Shown: piece by piece, positions 37,563 through 50,068 of the stretch
Layout of the letters: every line of letters begins with the position of its first letter
Position numbering within the stretch: position 1 is the first letter of the stretch
Assembly (NCBI GenBank): GCA_022376925.1
Contig: JAIOJX010000002.1
Coordinates: 132,380,831-132,444,830 of the forward strand
Direction: 5' to 3'
Source of the DNA: Tragulus kanchil
Lineage: Eukaryota; Chordata; Mammalia; Artiodactyla; Tragulidae
Length of the DNA stretch: 64,000 nt
Made by a program: the position numbers and the translations under genes
The notes under the pieces: model-generated
What the model saw: the letters and a program-made list of their open reading frames with translations, nothing else
Database searches by the model: none
Told to the model about the DNA's origin: nothing

Positions 37563-38690
37563 GTTGCTTACTGAGTGTCAATGACTGGTTTTTTTTTTTT
37601 CCCCCTAAATGGAATCATGTTTTTTCTTTTTTCTTCCAAAGTACTGATAGAATAAACTGCCTTCTTGTCTGCACCGTTCCTTGTGTAAGTGCTTCATATC
37701 AAGTTGAGGTTGTCCTAGAGGAATTAAGAAGAGCTCTATTTGTAGTCAAAGCAAGCTAACCAGTTGACCTGAAAGGTCACAGAGAGAGGAAATGCAAGCT
37801 GCACCTGTGAGTCGAAGCTCTTTGCACCTGCCGCTGTAAGCCCCTGGAGTGTTTAGACCACTGATGGCGGAGAAGGGAAGGGAAGAAGACACAATAGCCT
37901 TAGTCATTTCTCCCTTGTGCAGAGCTGTTAGAAGAGACCGTGTGCTTTCTACCCTTCTCCACGTCACATCAGGTTTTACATAGTTGACCTTGAACAGAAA
38001 AGAAGCTGGGCTGGGAAATAAAGTAGAACTTAGTTATTTCAAGTCATCTTTCTGAATGAAGCTTTGTTTTCATCAGTTTGGCATAAAGGAGGATTATGCC
38101 TTGAAAAATGACTTTATTACCCATTACAAACAGCATTTCCACATCCTCACACCAATATCTTCCACTGTTGTTGTATAGTTGTAATAAGAGTTGGGTTATG
38201 TGATTTATGCAAAAATGTTATTGGTGCGTTCTAACGCCTTTTTCCAGGAATTCAATTAAGTGACGTGCAAATACTTAGCACTTAGATGGTTAAGAATAGA
38301 GGAAATGAGTAAACTTAATGTAGTTCTTGTACAGTTGAGTTTTGCTTCTTGATACACTGTCATCATCAGGGGTTGCTGTTTATAGACTGCTGAACCAGAG
38401 TGCAAGAGTGATAGATGTTCCAAGAGGCAGGTTGCTCCAAAGTGTTTCATTAACTTTGAAATCGAGAATTAATTTCATCGTCTATTTGGAGAAAAAAAAG
38501 ACCTCATTCTTTACCTCCTAAATCAGAAAAAGCAGATACATGTATGCGTCTTAAAGACAAATACTTTCTCAATCTGAGGTTCTCTGAAAACCAGCTTCTC
38601 CAAAGTGCTGTTTTGGGATGAACCTTTAAGCCAACCAATCCGCTAACATTTCATGCCTAGACTTGAGCGTCTTGGTGGTGTAGCACCATT

Positions 38691-38705
38691 CCACTAGATG
38701 GCAGT
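38691..38705 (+). promoter_or_regulatory. CTCF consensus site, duplicate copy
   Basis: The same 15-mer, 1143 nt from the first, arises from tandem duplication 11. It is probably not an independent site in the real genome. Confidence 0.5.
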
Positions 38706-39216
38706 GTTGCTTACTGAGTGTCAATGACTGGTTTTTTTTTTTTCCCCCTAAATGGAATCATGTTTTTTCTTTTTTCTTCCAAAGTACTGATAGAATAAAC
38801 TGCCTTCTTGTCTGCACCGTTCCTTGTGTAAGTGCTTCATATCAAGTTGAGGTTGTCCTAGAGGAATTAAGAAGAGCTCTATTTGTAGTCAAAGCAAGCT
38901 AACCAGTTGACCTGAAAGGTCACAGAGAGAGGAAATGCAAGCTGCACCTGTGAGTCGAAGCTCTTTGCACCTGCCGCTGTAAGCCCCTGGAGTGTTTAGA
39001 CCACTGATGGCGGAGAAGGGAAGGGAAGAAGACACAATAGCCTTAGTCATTTCTCCCTTGTGCAGAGCTGTTAGAAGAGACCGTGTGCTTTCTACCCTTC
39101 TCCACGTCACATCAGGTTTTACATAGTTGACCTTGAACAGAAAAGAAGCTGGGCTGGGAAATAAAGTAGAACTTAGTTATTTCAAGTCATCTTTCTGAAT
39201 GAAGCTTTGTTTTCAT

Positions 39217-39880
39217 TTAGCTTTGTTCCAAAGTGTTTTTATTAACTTTGAAAGCTACTCTTCTGAGTAGAATGTTCAGAGTCCTAATGAAGCAAGATAC
39301 TTTCATCAATTGTTTCCCACTGCTTGGTTGTTGATAAAAGTATTTCATGACCTTTTTGCTCTAAAAGCTACCTTCAACATGGGCTTCCATGGCCAAAGTG
39401 ACCTACCATTTGTGCAGATGCCTAAGTACTCCCCAAATGAGCTTATATCCAATGCACCTGTCTTACAGCTAGAAGCCAAGTGCACTGAGCCAGGGCTGTC
39501 TGGACTGAGGTGTGCTACCTAGGAGTCCACTGAGCGCAAAACTGGGCTTGTAATTGACTTAAAACAGCTAGGATGCTCACCAAGTCACAATTTAGACCAA
39601 AGATATAAAATCATATATTAGCAGAAGGAAGTTCACACTGTATCCATGCTAAGATCTAAGTGAAAAAAAAAATGCACCCAGGATCATGAAGGAAATTTTA
39701 CCACAATATAAAATTCAACAGTCTGCCCTTTCGCAATTGGAGGATGAGAGAGTAGCTAGGCAACAGTGAACAGCACAATGAAAATAATTTCAGATCTCCA
39801 GTAGCTGTCTGTATAGGTGTTCATATTTTGATGCCTACTTTATCAAGTCCAATATACTTCTATTGTTTTTGTCTTTTATG
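39217..39880. other. Intergenic stretch, nothing recognised
   Basis: Between duplication 11 and a Bov-A2. A 70-codon open frame at 39310 has no features of a known protein and is probably chance. Confidence 0.4.
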
Positions 39881-39881
39881 T

Positions 39882-40062
39882 GGGCTTCCCAGGTGGCTCA
39901 GAAGTAAAGAATCTGCCTGCCAGTGCAGGAGATAACAGGAGACGTGGGTTCGAGAAATGGCAACCCATTCCAGTGTTCTTGCCTTGGAAATTTCATGGAC
40001 AGAAGAGCCTAGCAGGCTACAGTCCGTGAAGTCGCAAAGAGTTGAACATGACTAAGATGTAC
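39882..40062 (+). mobile_element. Bov-A2-type SINE, internally deleted
   Basis: It has head GGGCTTCCCAGGTGGCTCAG, then jumps from GTGGGTTCGAG to AAATGGCAACCCATTCCAGT, missing about 30 nt of the middle. TTGTCTTTTA flanks both ends. Confidence 0.87.
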
Positions 40063-40109
40063 ACATTCTTGTCTTTTACACAGGAGTTGATTCTCACTTC
40101 TTTTTAGTT

Positions 40110-41480
40110 GTCACTTGCTTTTTAAAATTTTACTTTAAAATAAATTTTTACTTTGGAATAATGTTAGATTTAGAGAAACCTTGCAGATGGTACGGAGTTC
40201 CTGTATAACCCCCTATTTGTCTTACATAGTAGCCACGGTGTGTGTGTCTGATAAATTAACATTCGTGCCCTATATGAAGTAAACTACTGCAGTTTTGCCC
40301 ATTTTTCCATTAAGGACCTTTGTTCTAGGAGCCAACTCAGCATACCACAGCCTATTTCGTTGCTTACTTTCTTTTTTTTTTTTTTTTAACTGACAATACT
40401 ATTATTTGTCTTTTTCTTCCAAATTTGTATTGTAAAATCGCATGAAATTTACCATCTTAACCATGTTTTAGGTGTTCAGTGGTATCTAGTACATTCATAC
40501 TTGGCAACCATCACCACAATTTATTTTTACTGTTTTCGTTTTGCAGAATGGAAACCCTGTACCCATTAAACACTGACTGCTTTCCCTTTGCCCCACTCCC
40601 AGCCCTGGTAACCACTGTTCTGCTTTCTGTGACTGTCTATTCTAGGTACCTCATAGAAGTAGAATCATACAGTATTTGTGTGTGTGTGTGTGTGACCAGC
40701 TTATTGCACTTAGCACAGTGATCTCAAGGGTCGTCCACGTTAGAGCACAAGTCAGAGATTCTTCCCTTTTTAAGGCTGAATCACGTTCCATTGTATGTCT
40801 TTTGCTTATCGATTCATCTGTCAATGGACACCAGGGTTGCTCCTTTTTGTTATTGAGAATAATGCTGCTATGAATGTGCTGCTGCTGCTGCTTAGTTACT
40901 TCAGTCCTGTCCGTCTCTGTGTGACCCAAGTGGACTACAGCCCGCCAGGCTCCTCTGTCCATGGGATTCTCCAGGCAAGAATACTGGAGTGGGTTGACAT
41001 GCCCTCCTCCAGGGGGATCGTCCGAACCTAGGGATGGAACCCGGGTCTCCTGCATTGCAGGCAGATTCCTGACCCCTGAGCCATCAGGGAAGCCCCACAC
41101 ATGTATCTGAGACCCCATGGACTGTAACTCGCCAGGCTTCTCCGTCCATGGAATTCTCCAGGCAAGAATACTGGAGTGGGTTGCCATTTGGGTGCACAAA
41201 TAATCTGAACGGCTGTTTTCACTACTGGATCAGATAATAATTCTATGTTTAATTTTTTGAGCAATTTGTCATATTGTTTTTCACAGTGGCTGCACCATTT
41301 TACATTCCCACCAACAGAGTGCACAGAGGTTCTGATTTCTCCACATCCCCCGTAACGTTTGTTATTTTGTATTTTTCTTATTAGTAGCCATTCAGTGGTG
41401 GTGAGGTGGTCTCTAGTGGTTTTGATCTGCATTTCTCTGGTGATTGGTTTTTCTCGTACAACTTGTATGGCATTGGGTTT
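40110..41480 (-). mobile_element. L1 ORF2-end and 3'UTR relic, antisense, interrupted by Bov-A2
   Basis: The - strand frames retain L1 ORF2 C-terminal patterns (REMQIKTTRDHLTTTEWLL, CPLTDESISKRHTMERDS) split by stops and by the SINE at 40877-41188. Most of it is repeated at 41655-42621 by duplication 12. Confidence 0.8.
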
Positions 41481-42786
41481 CATTTACTAGAAGCTTGTAC
41501 TTAGTACCTTGCTATCTATATTGATATCAAAGAATTTGAGTCAGTGTCCACTAGGACCAAAGGACTTCTTTTCATTATGAAATTTCATACTTCTGGAGAA
41601 TTAGAATATTATTATATAACTAGAACTTAAGATTTTTCCTCTGATTTGACCACCCAATTTATTTTTACTGTTTTTGTTTTGCAGAATGGAAACCCTGTAC
41701 CCATTAAACACTGACTGCTTTCCCTTTGCCCCACTCCCAGCCCTGGTAACCACTGTTCTGCTTTCTGTGACTGTCTATTCTAGGTACCTCATAGAAGTAG
41801 AATCATACAGTATTTGTGTGTGTGTGTGTGTGACCAGCTTATTGCACTTAGCACAGTGATCTCAAGGGTCGTCCACGTTAGAGCACAAGTCAGAGATTCT
41901 TCCCTTTTTAAGGCTGAATCACGTTCCATTGTATGTCTTTTGCTTATCGATTCATCTGTCAATGGACACCAGGGTTGCTCCTTTTTGTTATTGAGAATAA
42001 TGCTGCTATGAATGTGCTGCTGCTGCTGCTTAGTTACTTCAGTCCTGTCCGTCTCTGTGTGACCCAAGTGGACTACAGCCCGCCAGGCTCCTCTGTCCAT
42101 GGGATTCTCCAGGCAAGAATACTGGAGTGGGTTGACATGCCCTCCTCCAGGGGGATCGTCCGAACCTAGGGATGGAACCCGGGTCTCCTGCATTGCAGGC
42201 AGATTCCTGACCCCTGAGCCATCAGGGAAGCCCCACACATGTATCTGAGACCCCATGGACTGTAACTCGCCAGGCTTCTCCGTCCATGGAATTCTCCAGG
42301 CAAGAATACTGGAGTGGGTTGCCATTTGGGTGCACAAATAATCTGAACGGCTGTTTTCACTACTGGATCAGATAATAATTCTATGTTTAATTTTTTGAGC
42401 AATTTGTCATATTGTTTTTCACAGTGGCTGCACCATTTTACATTCCCACCAACAGAGTGCACAGAGGTTCTGATTTCTCCACATCCCCCGTAACGTTTGT
42501 TATTTTGTATTTTTCTTATTAGTAGCCATTCAGTGGTGGTGAGGTGGTCTCTAGTGGTTTTGATCTGCATTTCTCTGGTGATTGGTTTTTCTCGTACAAC
42601 TTGTATGGCATTGGGTTTCATTTACTAGAAGCTTGTACTTAGTACCTTGCTATCTATATTGATATCAAAGAATTTGAGTCAGTGTCCACTAGGACCAAAG
42701 GACTTCTTTTTCATTATGAAATTTCATACTTCTGGAGAATTAGAATATTATTATATAACTAGAACTTAAGATTTCCCTCTGGATTT
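40517..42786. repeat. Tandem duplication 12
   Basis: Copies 40517-41647 and 41655-42786 are spaced 1138 nt apart. It duplicates an antisense L1 relic with a Bov-A2 inserted in it. The identical nested insertion in both copies shows the duplication came after both insertions. Confidence 0.93.
40877..41188 (-). mobile_element. Bov-A2-type SINE with extra monomer (also at 42015-42326)
   Basis: The + strand starts with GCTGCTGCTGCTTAGTTACT (the CAG-type tail of Bov-A2), runs to CATCAGGGAAGCCCC, and is followed by a second partial monomer with CCATGGAATTCTCCAGGC. It is inserted in the L1 relic. Confidence 0.87.
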
Positions 42787-42954
42787 TGGAGTCAATATGC
42801 TGTATTCACATGAATTAAATACTAGTATATTTTTGATGCAGCGTCATTTAAAATTATTTTCAGTAAGTATAAAATGAAAAGTAAAGAGCCTCTCTTTCCA
42901 CCCTCAAATAAATGACGATGTCAAATTGGAATGTCTTATATACCTGCATTTCTT

Positions 42955-43220
42955 TTTTTTTTTTTTTTGGCCACTTCTGTTGGTCCTTCATTCATTTATC
43001 TTTGTTCTTTGGCCTGTGTGGGCCTCCCATTGCAGTGGCCTCTCTCATCGCAGAGCTCTGACTCTGGGCACATGCACTCCAGAGCTCCGGCTCAGTAGTT
43101 GGACGCATCGGTCCAGCCGCTCTGTAGCACGTGGGATCATCCTGGGCCAGGGCTTCAAATCGGCGCCCCTTGCACTGCAAGGCGGTGTCCTTACCCACTG
43201 GACCACCAGGGAAGCCCCAC
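42955..43220 (-). mobile_element. Family X SINE, GC-tailed type head
   Basis: Target duplication ACCTGCATTTCTT (42942 and 43221) brackets it. The - strand has GTAAGGACACCGCCTTGCAG, diagnostic of the second subfamily, although the GC-rich tail is absent here. Confidence 0.88.
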
Positions 43221-43334
43221 ACCTGCATTTCTTAACTGATAGAAAATAATTAAGAACAGATAGACTGGCCAGATGCTGTTTTCTTTCTTACATTCTGCTC
43301 AGGACTCCACACAGAACATTGGTTTTATTTTATT

Positions 43335-43720
43335 TTTCATCTTTTTTCATGTTTTAAAACTATTTTGTATTGGGGTATATCTGATACACCACCTCAATGG
43401 ACATGAGTTTGAGCAAATTCTGAGAGATAGTGAAGGACAAGGAAGCCTGGCGTGCTGCAGTCCATGGGGTCCATGGGATCCCAAAGAGTTGGACACGACT
43501 TACCAACTGAACAACAACGGCAAATAGCCAATTAACAATGTTGTGTTAATTTCAGGTGAACAGTGAAGGGACTCAGCCATGCATGTGCATGCATCCATTC
43601 TCCTCCAAGCTCCGCTTCATCCAGGCTTACCGTGTAACACTGAGCGGAGTTCCATGTCCTATACAGTAGGTCTTCATTGGTTATCCATTCTATATAGAGC
43701 AGTGTGTAAAACTATGAGTT
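43335..43720 (-). mobile_element. L1 3'UTR relic, antisense, with ART2A fragment
   Basis: ATTTTGTATTGGGGTATATC, AACAATGTTGTGTTAATTTC and CATTGGTTATCCATTCTATA are antisense L1 3'UTR. It is interrupted at 43388-43520 by a + strand BovB/ART2A-type fragment (GGACATGAGTTTGAGCAAAT). Confidence 0.7.
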
Positions 43721-45672
43721 TGTTCTCTGTCTTTTTGAGTGTGCTGAAACCTTGGAACCGAGACACAAAACGTTGGTTTTAAGTGCCTTTGAACCCTCAA
43801 CACTTTCCAAGTGGTAGAGCTGAGGTGTTTGAGAATATGTTGGCGATCCTTATACTCGGCAGAACAAAAGAGTTTTCCCTGCACTTGACTTTGCCACCTC
43901 GTTTTTGTGATTTATTATTTATAAGATGGTGGTGACGGGTCATAAAGCACTGCTGCTTTTGGCCCTCTAAATAACATGTTTGTTATAGAAAAAGTAGAAA
44001 ATATAGACAGGTGTAAAGAACATGCAAGGGCATTTTAACTATCATAATCCTTAGGGAACCACTATTAACAGTTTAACATGCATATATGTACCCACACATT
44101 TACAAATTTTTAACGTTCAAAAAATTGACAATAAAAGATATTTTTATTCTTCCAAGGTGAATCATCTGAAATTCATAGACAGCTATTTTCTGAATTAAAA
44201 ATTGACAAAGGATGGAAGACATGTTCTGTCATCTAATGCTTGAGAGTAAGCTTGCTTAAAGGTTTAAACCAGGAGCCTAGGAATAAAAGGATGTTTTTGA
44301 GGGTGCTGATAAACATCATAACTATTTATAAACAATATATTAATAAATATGGTCTAAATAACCATAAGGAGCGCAGGAGAGAGTTGGTCATTTCTGGAGC
44401 ATGTGTAATTTTGCCACTGACAAAGTAATGTCAGCATTACCCATTTCAGTTATTACTTTAAAAAATTTCAGGCTTTGAGATGTTTCATTAAATATAACAT
44501 AGGATTGCAAGGAAATCTCTAGAGTTCAGAATTATATTTTCGTTAGAAAAGATAGCTGTGAATAATTCCATCATGCAGAAACTAACAAACTTCAACTATT
44601 AACCCCAAAATGCCTTGGTGTTAAAATTTTTTCAGGTGAACAGTGAAGGGACTCAGCCATGCATGTGCATGCATCCATTCTCCTCAAGCTCCGCTTCATC
44701 CAGGCTTACCGTGTAACACTGAGCGGAGTTCCATGTCCTATACAGTAGGTCTTCATTGGTTATCCATTCTATATAGAGCAGTGTGTAAAACTATGAGTTT
44801 GTTCTCTGTCTTTTTGAGTGTGCTGAAACCTTGGAACCGAGACACAAAACGTTGGTTTTAAGTGCCTTTGAACCCTCAACACTTTCCAAGTGGTAGAGCT
44901 GAGGTGTTTGAGAATATGTTGGCGATCCTTATACTCGGCAGAACAAAAGAGTTTTCCCTGCACTTGACTTTGCCACCTCGTTTTTGTGATTTATTATTTA
45001 TAAGATGGTGGTGACGGGTCATAAAGCACTGCTGCTTTTGGCCCTCTAAATAACATGTTTGTTATAGAAAAAGTAGAAAATACAGACAGGTGTAAAGAAC
45101 ATGCAAGGGCATTTTGACTATCATAATCCTTAGGGAACCACTATTAACAGTTTAACATGCATATATGTACCCACACATTTACAAATTTTTAACGTTCAAA
45201 AAATTGACAATAAAAGATATTTTTATTCTTCCAAGGTGAATCATCTGAAATTCATAGACAGCTATTTTCTGAATTAAAAATTGACAAAGGATGGAAGACA
45301 TGTTCTATCATCTAATGCTTGAGAGTAAGCTTGCTTAAAGGTTTAAACCAGGAGCCTAGGAATAAAAGGATGTTTTTGAGGGTGCTGATAAACATCATAA
45401 CTATTTATAAACAATATATTAATAAATATGGTCTAAATAACCATAAGGAGCGCAGGAGAGAGTTGGTCATTTCTGGAGCATGTGTAATTTTGCCACTGAC
45501 AAAGTAATGTCAGCATTACCCATTTCAGTTATTACTTTAAAAAATTTCAGGCTTTGAGATGTTTCATTAAATATAACATAGGATTGCAAGGAAATCTCTA
45601 GAGTTCAGAATTATATTTTCGTTAGAAAAGATAGCTGTGAATAATTCCATCATGCAGACCTAACACTTCAAC
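43551..45672. repeat. Tandem duplication 13
   Basis: Copies 43551-44597 and 44631-45672 are spaced 1080 then 1079 nt apart with about 33 nt of filler. The left end lies in antisense L1; the remainder is unassigned intergenic sequence. Confidence 0.92.
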
Positions 45673-45689
45673 GTATTTCCTGTTTTAAT

Positions 45690-45908
45690 ATAAGTGCATA
45701 TACATGGCATGGGTGCCTGCCCAATTGTGTTGGACTCTGGAACTCCAAGGGCTGTACAGTCCAGGCTCCTCTGTCCATGGACTTTTCCAGTCAAGAATGC
45801 TGGAGTGGGTTGCCACTTCTCCAGAGGATCTGCCCAACCCAGGGATGGAACCAATGTCTCCTGCATTGGCAGGTGCATTCTTTACCAGCTGAGGCACCAG
45901 GGAAGCCC
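45690..45908 (-). mobile_element. Bov-A2-type SINE
   Basis: The + strand shows AATGCTGGAGTGGGTTGCCA and ends GAGGCACCAGGGAAGCCCC, the reversed head. It is moderately diverged. Confidence 0.86.
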
Positions 45909-46030
45909 CTACGTACACCCATATGACTTCATATTTACTTTTTTGGATATAAAATTATTTCTTTGTGTTTCTATTATACAGTCTTTGTTAATACCCATTA
46001 AATTAGCTATGTAACCTATGAAGCTGGTAT

Positions 46031-48207
46031 AGTATGTAGAACTATAGTTCATGTAACCATTTCCTTAGTGGAAACACAGGTTGGATCTTTTCCTACCTGA
46101 CTTGCTTTTTGTATTTGTATCTAATCCTGCTGCATCAAATCTTTTGGTGCACAAACTTTTATTTTTTTACTTCTGAGGATTTCCCCCTCCCCGCCTTTAT
46201 ATAAATTTGGTCACATGTCCCAGAGGATGAAGTCTGATTATCTTTTTTTTTTTTAAGCCGTTGTATTATGGAAAATTCCAAGCATATGAAAAAGAAGAAA
46301 ACGGATAATAATAACCCCTGCTCAGGAAGCAGGAAGTACCAATGTAGGGGAACAAACCAGTGAAGGTTTTTGCAGCTTTGGCGGAGCCAGGAGAAAATCA
46401 TCTTGGAAATAAGAAACTTAAGAGAAAAACAAGTCAATTTGATTCACATGGGCTCCTCAGCTGGGGTCATACTGATCAGCAACAGGTGGGATATCTGCTG
46501 TGGACTTTGGAACGCAGTGTCTATGCAGACTCCTTCACTTCTTGCTGGTATTGTTGCCCCCCAGCTGTAATGTGTTCTGTCCTTTGGGAAGATAATAAAA
46601 GCGACTCACAGTCGCAAAGGGTGATTATTGAATAGGGCTGTGACTGATTCCCAGCCCTTGCTAATACCATTGTCTGTAAATACCTGGAGGCTTCAGCACT
46701 GAATTAAAGTGGACTGGTGAATGTGTTCTGGACCTTGACCCAAGAGGTCTTGAGCTCCCCGTTCCCATCCTTTCTCTCTGTCTATGTCTGTATGTCTGTG
46801 TGTATTTCTTAAAGTCTCCTCACACCCGCCATTCTCCAGGCACCCGGCTGATGAGCTGCGGCATACCCACACAAGACCAGTCTTGTTTCACCCAGATTCC
46901 TGGCACTCCTTGGTCTCCGGTATTTCCAAGCAAGTCTCAGACATCATGTTTCAGCTTTTTAAATTTTTTCCCCATGTTTCAGCTTTGTAACTATATATCT
47001 GCCAAAGACAAGGACTCTTAAAGAGCCCTATTGCAATGGTCACACCTGAAAAAAGCTAACCAGTACACCCAGCGACCACACTGCTCCAGCTGTCCTATCG
47101 TTTCTTTTTAGCGGACCAAATCATTCTGATTACCATTTTTAGTATGTAGAACTATAGTTCATGAAAAGTGGAAACACAGGTTGGATCTTTTCCTACCTGA
47201 CTTGCTTTTTGTATTTGTATCTAATCCTGCTGCATCAAATCTTTTGGTGCACAAACTTTTATTTTTTTACTTCTGAGGATTTCCCCCTCCCCGCCTTTAT
47301 ATAAATTTGGTCACATGTCCCAGAGGATGAAGTCTGATTATCTTTTTTTTTTTTAAGCCGTTGTATTATGGAAAATTCCAAGCATATGAAAAAGAAGAAA
47401 ACGGATAATAATAACCCCTGCTCAGGAAGCAGGAAGTACCAATGTAGGGGAACAAACCAGTGAAGGTTTTTGCAGCTTTGGCGGAGCCAGGAGAAAATCA
47501 TCTTGGAAATAAGAAACTTAAGAGAAAAACAAGTCAATTTGATTCACATGGGCTCCTCAGCTGGGGTCATACTGATCAGCAACAGGTGGGATATCTGCTG
47601 TGGACTTTGGAACGCAGTGTCTATGCAGACTCCTTCACTTCTTGCTGGTATTGTTGCCCCCCAGCTGTAATGTGTTCTGTCCTTTGGGAAGATAATAAAA
47701 GCGACTCACAGTCGCAAAGGGTGATTATTGAATAGGGCTGTGACTGATTCCCAGCCGGTGTTAATACCATTGTCTGTAAATACCTGGAGGCTTCAGCACT
47801 GAATTAAAGTGGACTGGTGAATGTGTTCTGGACCTTGACCCAAGAGGTCTTGAGCTCCCCGTTCCCATCCTTTCTCTCTGTCTATGTCTGTATGTCTGTG
47901 TGTATTTCTTAAAGTCTCCTCACACCCGCCATTCTCCAGGCACCCGGCTGATGAGCTGCGGCATACCCACACAAGACCAGTCTTGTTTCACCCAGATTCC
48001 TGGCACTCCTTGGTCTCCGGTATTTCCAAGCAAGTCTCAGACATCATGTTTCAGCTTTTTAAATTTTTTCCCCATGTTTCAGCTTTGTAACTATATATCT
48101 GCCAAAGACAAGGACTCTTAAAGAGCCCTATTGCAATGGTCACACCTGAAAAAAGCTAACCAGTACACACCCAGCGACCACACTGCTCCAGCTGTCCTAT
48201 CGTTTCT
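46031..48207. repeat. Tandem duplication 14
   Basis: Copies 46031-47105 and 47141-48207 are spaced 1110 then 1100 nt apart, because a 10-nt segment (around 46054-46068) is missing in copy 2. About 35 nt of filler separates them. It contains the possible LTR. CCCTTGC versus CCGGTGT is one substitution cluster. Confidence 0.92.
46344..47080 (+). mobile_element. Possible solo LTR of an endogenous retrovirus (also at 47444-48180)
   Basis: An AATAAA (46593) is followed by a CT-rich stretch (TTTCTCTCTGTCTATGTCTG) and CACCCGGCTGATGAGCTGCG, an order resembling R-U5 of ruminant retroviral LTRs. No gag, pol or env frame accompanies it, and I could not confirm TG...CA ends or a target duplication. It is doubled by duplication 14. 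Confidence 0.4.
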
Positions 48208-48299
48208 AAAATTGTTTGAATTCGGAGCCAAGTGAAGTCCCTACACGCCATTGGTGGGTGTGTTTGGAAAGCCCTTCACCCTCTCTCCTCGACAGAGAG

Positions 48300-48620
48300 C
48301 GCGTTTTCATCTTCATTTTGCACGCTTCGGGACGGGGACCCCCACGGCGCTTGGTGCCGGGGTTACCACTTCGGCCGCCGCAGGTGAGGCGCGGGCAGCC
48401 GGGGAGGAGGACCCCCGGGGAGGGGGGCGCAGGGGACGCGGGCGGGCGCAGCTCAGGCGCTCGGGTGCGCGGGGGGCTGGGGGCTCGCCTGGGGGCTGCC
48501 CGGAGAAGGAGCGCAAGGTATGCGTGGCGCGGCGGGCTCCGGGGAGGGAGAGAGAAAAAGAGGGCAAAGGGAGACTCAGCAACTTTAAGGGCTCGTGGGG
48601 CGGAGGCGTCCATGGGAGGG
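48300..48620 (+). promoter_or_regulatory. CpG island, possible promoter
   Basis: I count about 30 CpGs between 48321 and 48541, in otherwise CpG-poor DNA. It contains the donor-like GCCGCAG|GTGAGG at 48383/48384 and GCAAG|GTATGC near 48517, so a + strand first exon is plausible. Long open frames on both strands here are a by-product of high GC. No conserved protein was recognised. It lies 12 kb past METTL9 as assembled, or less after removing duplicates. Confidence 0.55.
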
Positions 48621-48759
48621 GAGGAGGGGAAGTTTCTAAGAAAGGGATCCGAACCCACTTAGTACTAAGAACAGCCAAGAAGGCAACACCTTTGTCATGA
48701 GAATATCAGTACCACCATGGTAGGATCAATAATAATAGCAGCCACAATTTATCGAGCAT

Positions 48760-48945
48760 TAAATAATTTGCCTGCCAATGCTGGAGTCGCAATTGACGTG
48801 GGTTCAAGTCCTAGGTGGGGAAGATCTCCCGGAGAAGTAAATGGCTACCCACTCCAGTATTCTTGCCTGGGAAATCCCATGGACAGGGGAGCCTGGTGGG
48901 CTACAGTCCAAGAGGTCGCAAAGTGTCGGAAAGGACTGAGAGCGC
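48760..48945 (+). mobile_element. Bov-A2-type SINE, truncated head
   Basis: TTGCCTGCCAATGCTGGAGT ... CACTCCAGTATTCTTGCC ... GAGCCTGGTGGGCTACAG. The first approximately 25 nt are missing. Confidence 0.83.
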
Positions 48946-49359
48946 CACCCTCCCCCCACCGCCCATACACCCAGTGCTTATCTGTGCCAGTGTTGGACTC
49001 AGCTTTTTGCATATTTCACATATAAGGAAAGTTCTTTACTGATTTTAAGTTTTTTATTTCATGGCCACTGTGAGCAAGAAATGAGAATATTCAGATAGAG
49101 CAAACAGCACCCGCTACCCACTGGAGAAACTGTTGAACTTTAAAAATGTTTACACGGTCTTTGCGAGGGAGTTACTGTTGCCATCAGCGTGGTACAGAGA
49201 AGGAAAGGTAAACCAGAGAGATTAAGGAAGAGCACACAGCTACAAATTAAATGAAAACTGAGGCTTCTATCCCTGAGGTGGCACTGGCCACCTGGAGCTT
49301 TGGTTCAGGGCCACTGAACAAAAGCTGAAGAGCAGAGCTTTTAAGCATTTGGAATCATT

Positions 49360-49530
49360 TAGCACAGGGTTGGGGAACTGGCCCTGCCACCTCCTAGCTG
49401 TGTGACCTTGGGCAGGTCACTCAGCCTTTCAGAACCCATTTCCTTGTCTCTGAAATAAAAATAACAGTGCTATTTGCCTCAAAGATGCTCCAAGGATGAA
49501 GTGAAGCATCGTGTGTAGAGGTGCACACGC
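49360..49530 (+). mobile_element. MIR relic
   Basis: CCACCTCCTAGCTGTGTGAC, CTTGGGCAGGTCACTCAGCC and CATTTCCTTGTCTCTGAAAT follow the MIR core closely. Confidence 0.8.
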
Positions 49531-49794
49531 TTTGTTCTCGCTCATTCAATGGTTGGTACAATTATGATTACTAGGGAGTCAGGCAGCCCTGCGTCGGGTC
49601 CCCTCTCTGCCATTTGCCCATTTTGTGGACTCTGTGTCTGCCGAACTCACCCGTGAGGCCAAGTCAAGTAAATGGAGCTGGCGGATGGAGCAAATGGATT
49701 GATCCAGTGGGACTAGCATCCTGCTCTCTCTTTTTATCACAAAATCCCAAGCTTTCCATTGTGCTCTCCTGAGACTAAAAGAAAGGAAGCAGGG

Positions 49795-50068
49795 CTTCCC
49801 TGGTGGTCCAGTGGGTAGAGAGTCCGCCTTGCAGTGCAGGGGGCACTGGTTCGATCCATGGCATGGGAAGATCCCATGTACCGCGGAGCAGCTGGACCGG
49901 TGGGCTCAATTGTGAGCCAACGTTCTGGAGCAGGGGCGCCCAGAGCCAGTGCTCTGCAGTTAGAGAGGCCACTGCAATGGGAGGCCCACACAGGCTGAAG
50001 AATTAAGATGGATGAAAATAAATAAATGAATGACCAATAAAAGAGGCCAAAAAATTTTTAAAAATTAT
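49795..50068 (+). mobile_element. Family X SINE with 18-nt target duplication
   Basis: AAAAGARAGGAAGCAGGG flanks it at 49777 and 50069. It has GTAGAGAGTCCGCC, GATCCCATGTACCGCGGAGC and AAATAAATAAATGAATGACC. Confidence 0.88.

Larger units (their letters stand above)
36934..39216. repeat. Tandem duplication 11 (includes CTCF site)
   Basis: Copies 36934-38073 and 38080-39216 are spaced 1146 then 1143 nt apart, the change coming from short deletions at the start of copy 2. It lies just downstream of METTL9 and duplicates a perfect CTCF consensus. Confidence 0.93.

Noticed and set aside
40651..41483. Open frames of 182 and 151 codons on the - strand
   Set aside because: They are patchworks of decayed L1 ORF2 end and an antisense Bov-A2 (VWGFPDGSGVRNLPAMQETR is translated SINE), not a host gene. 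Repeated at 41789-42621 by duplication.
48206..48700. Four long overlapping open frames (120-150 codons) on both strands
   Set aside because: They coincide with the CpG island, where high GC removes stop codons. Composition is Arg/Gly/Pro/Ala-rich with no recognisable domain.
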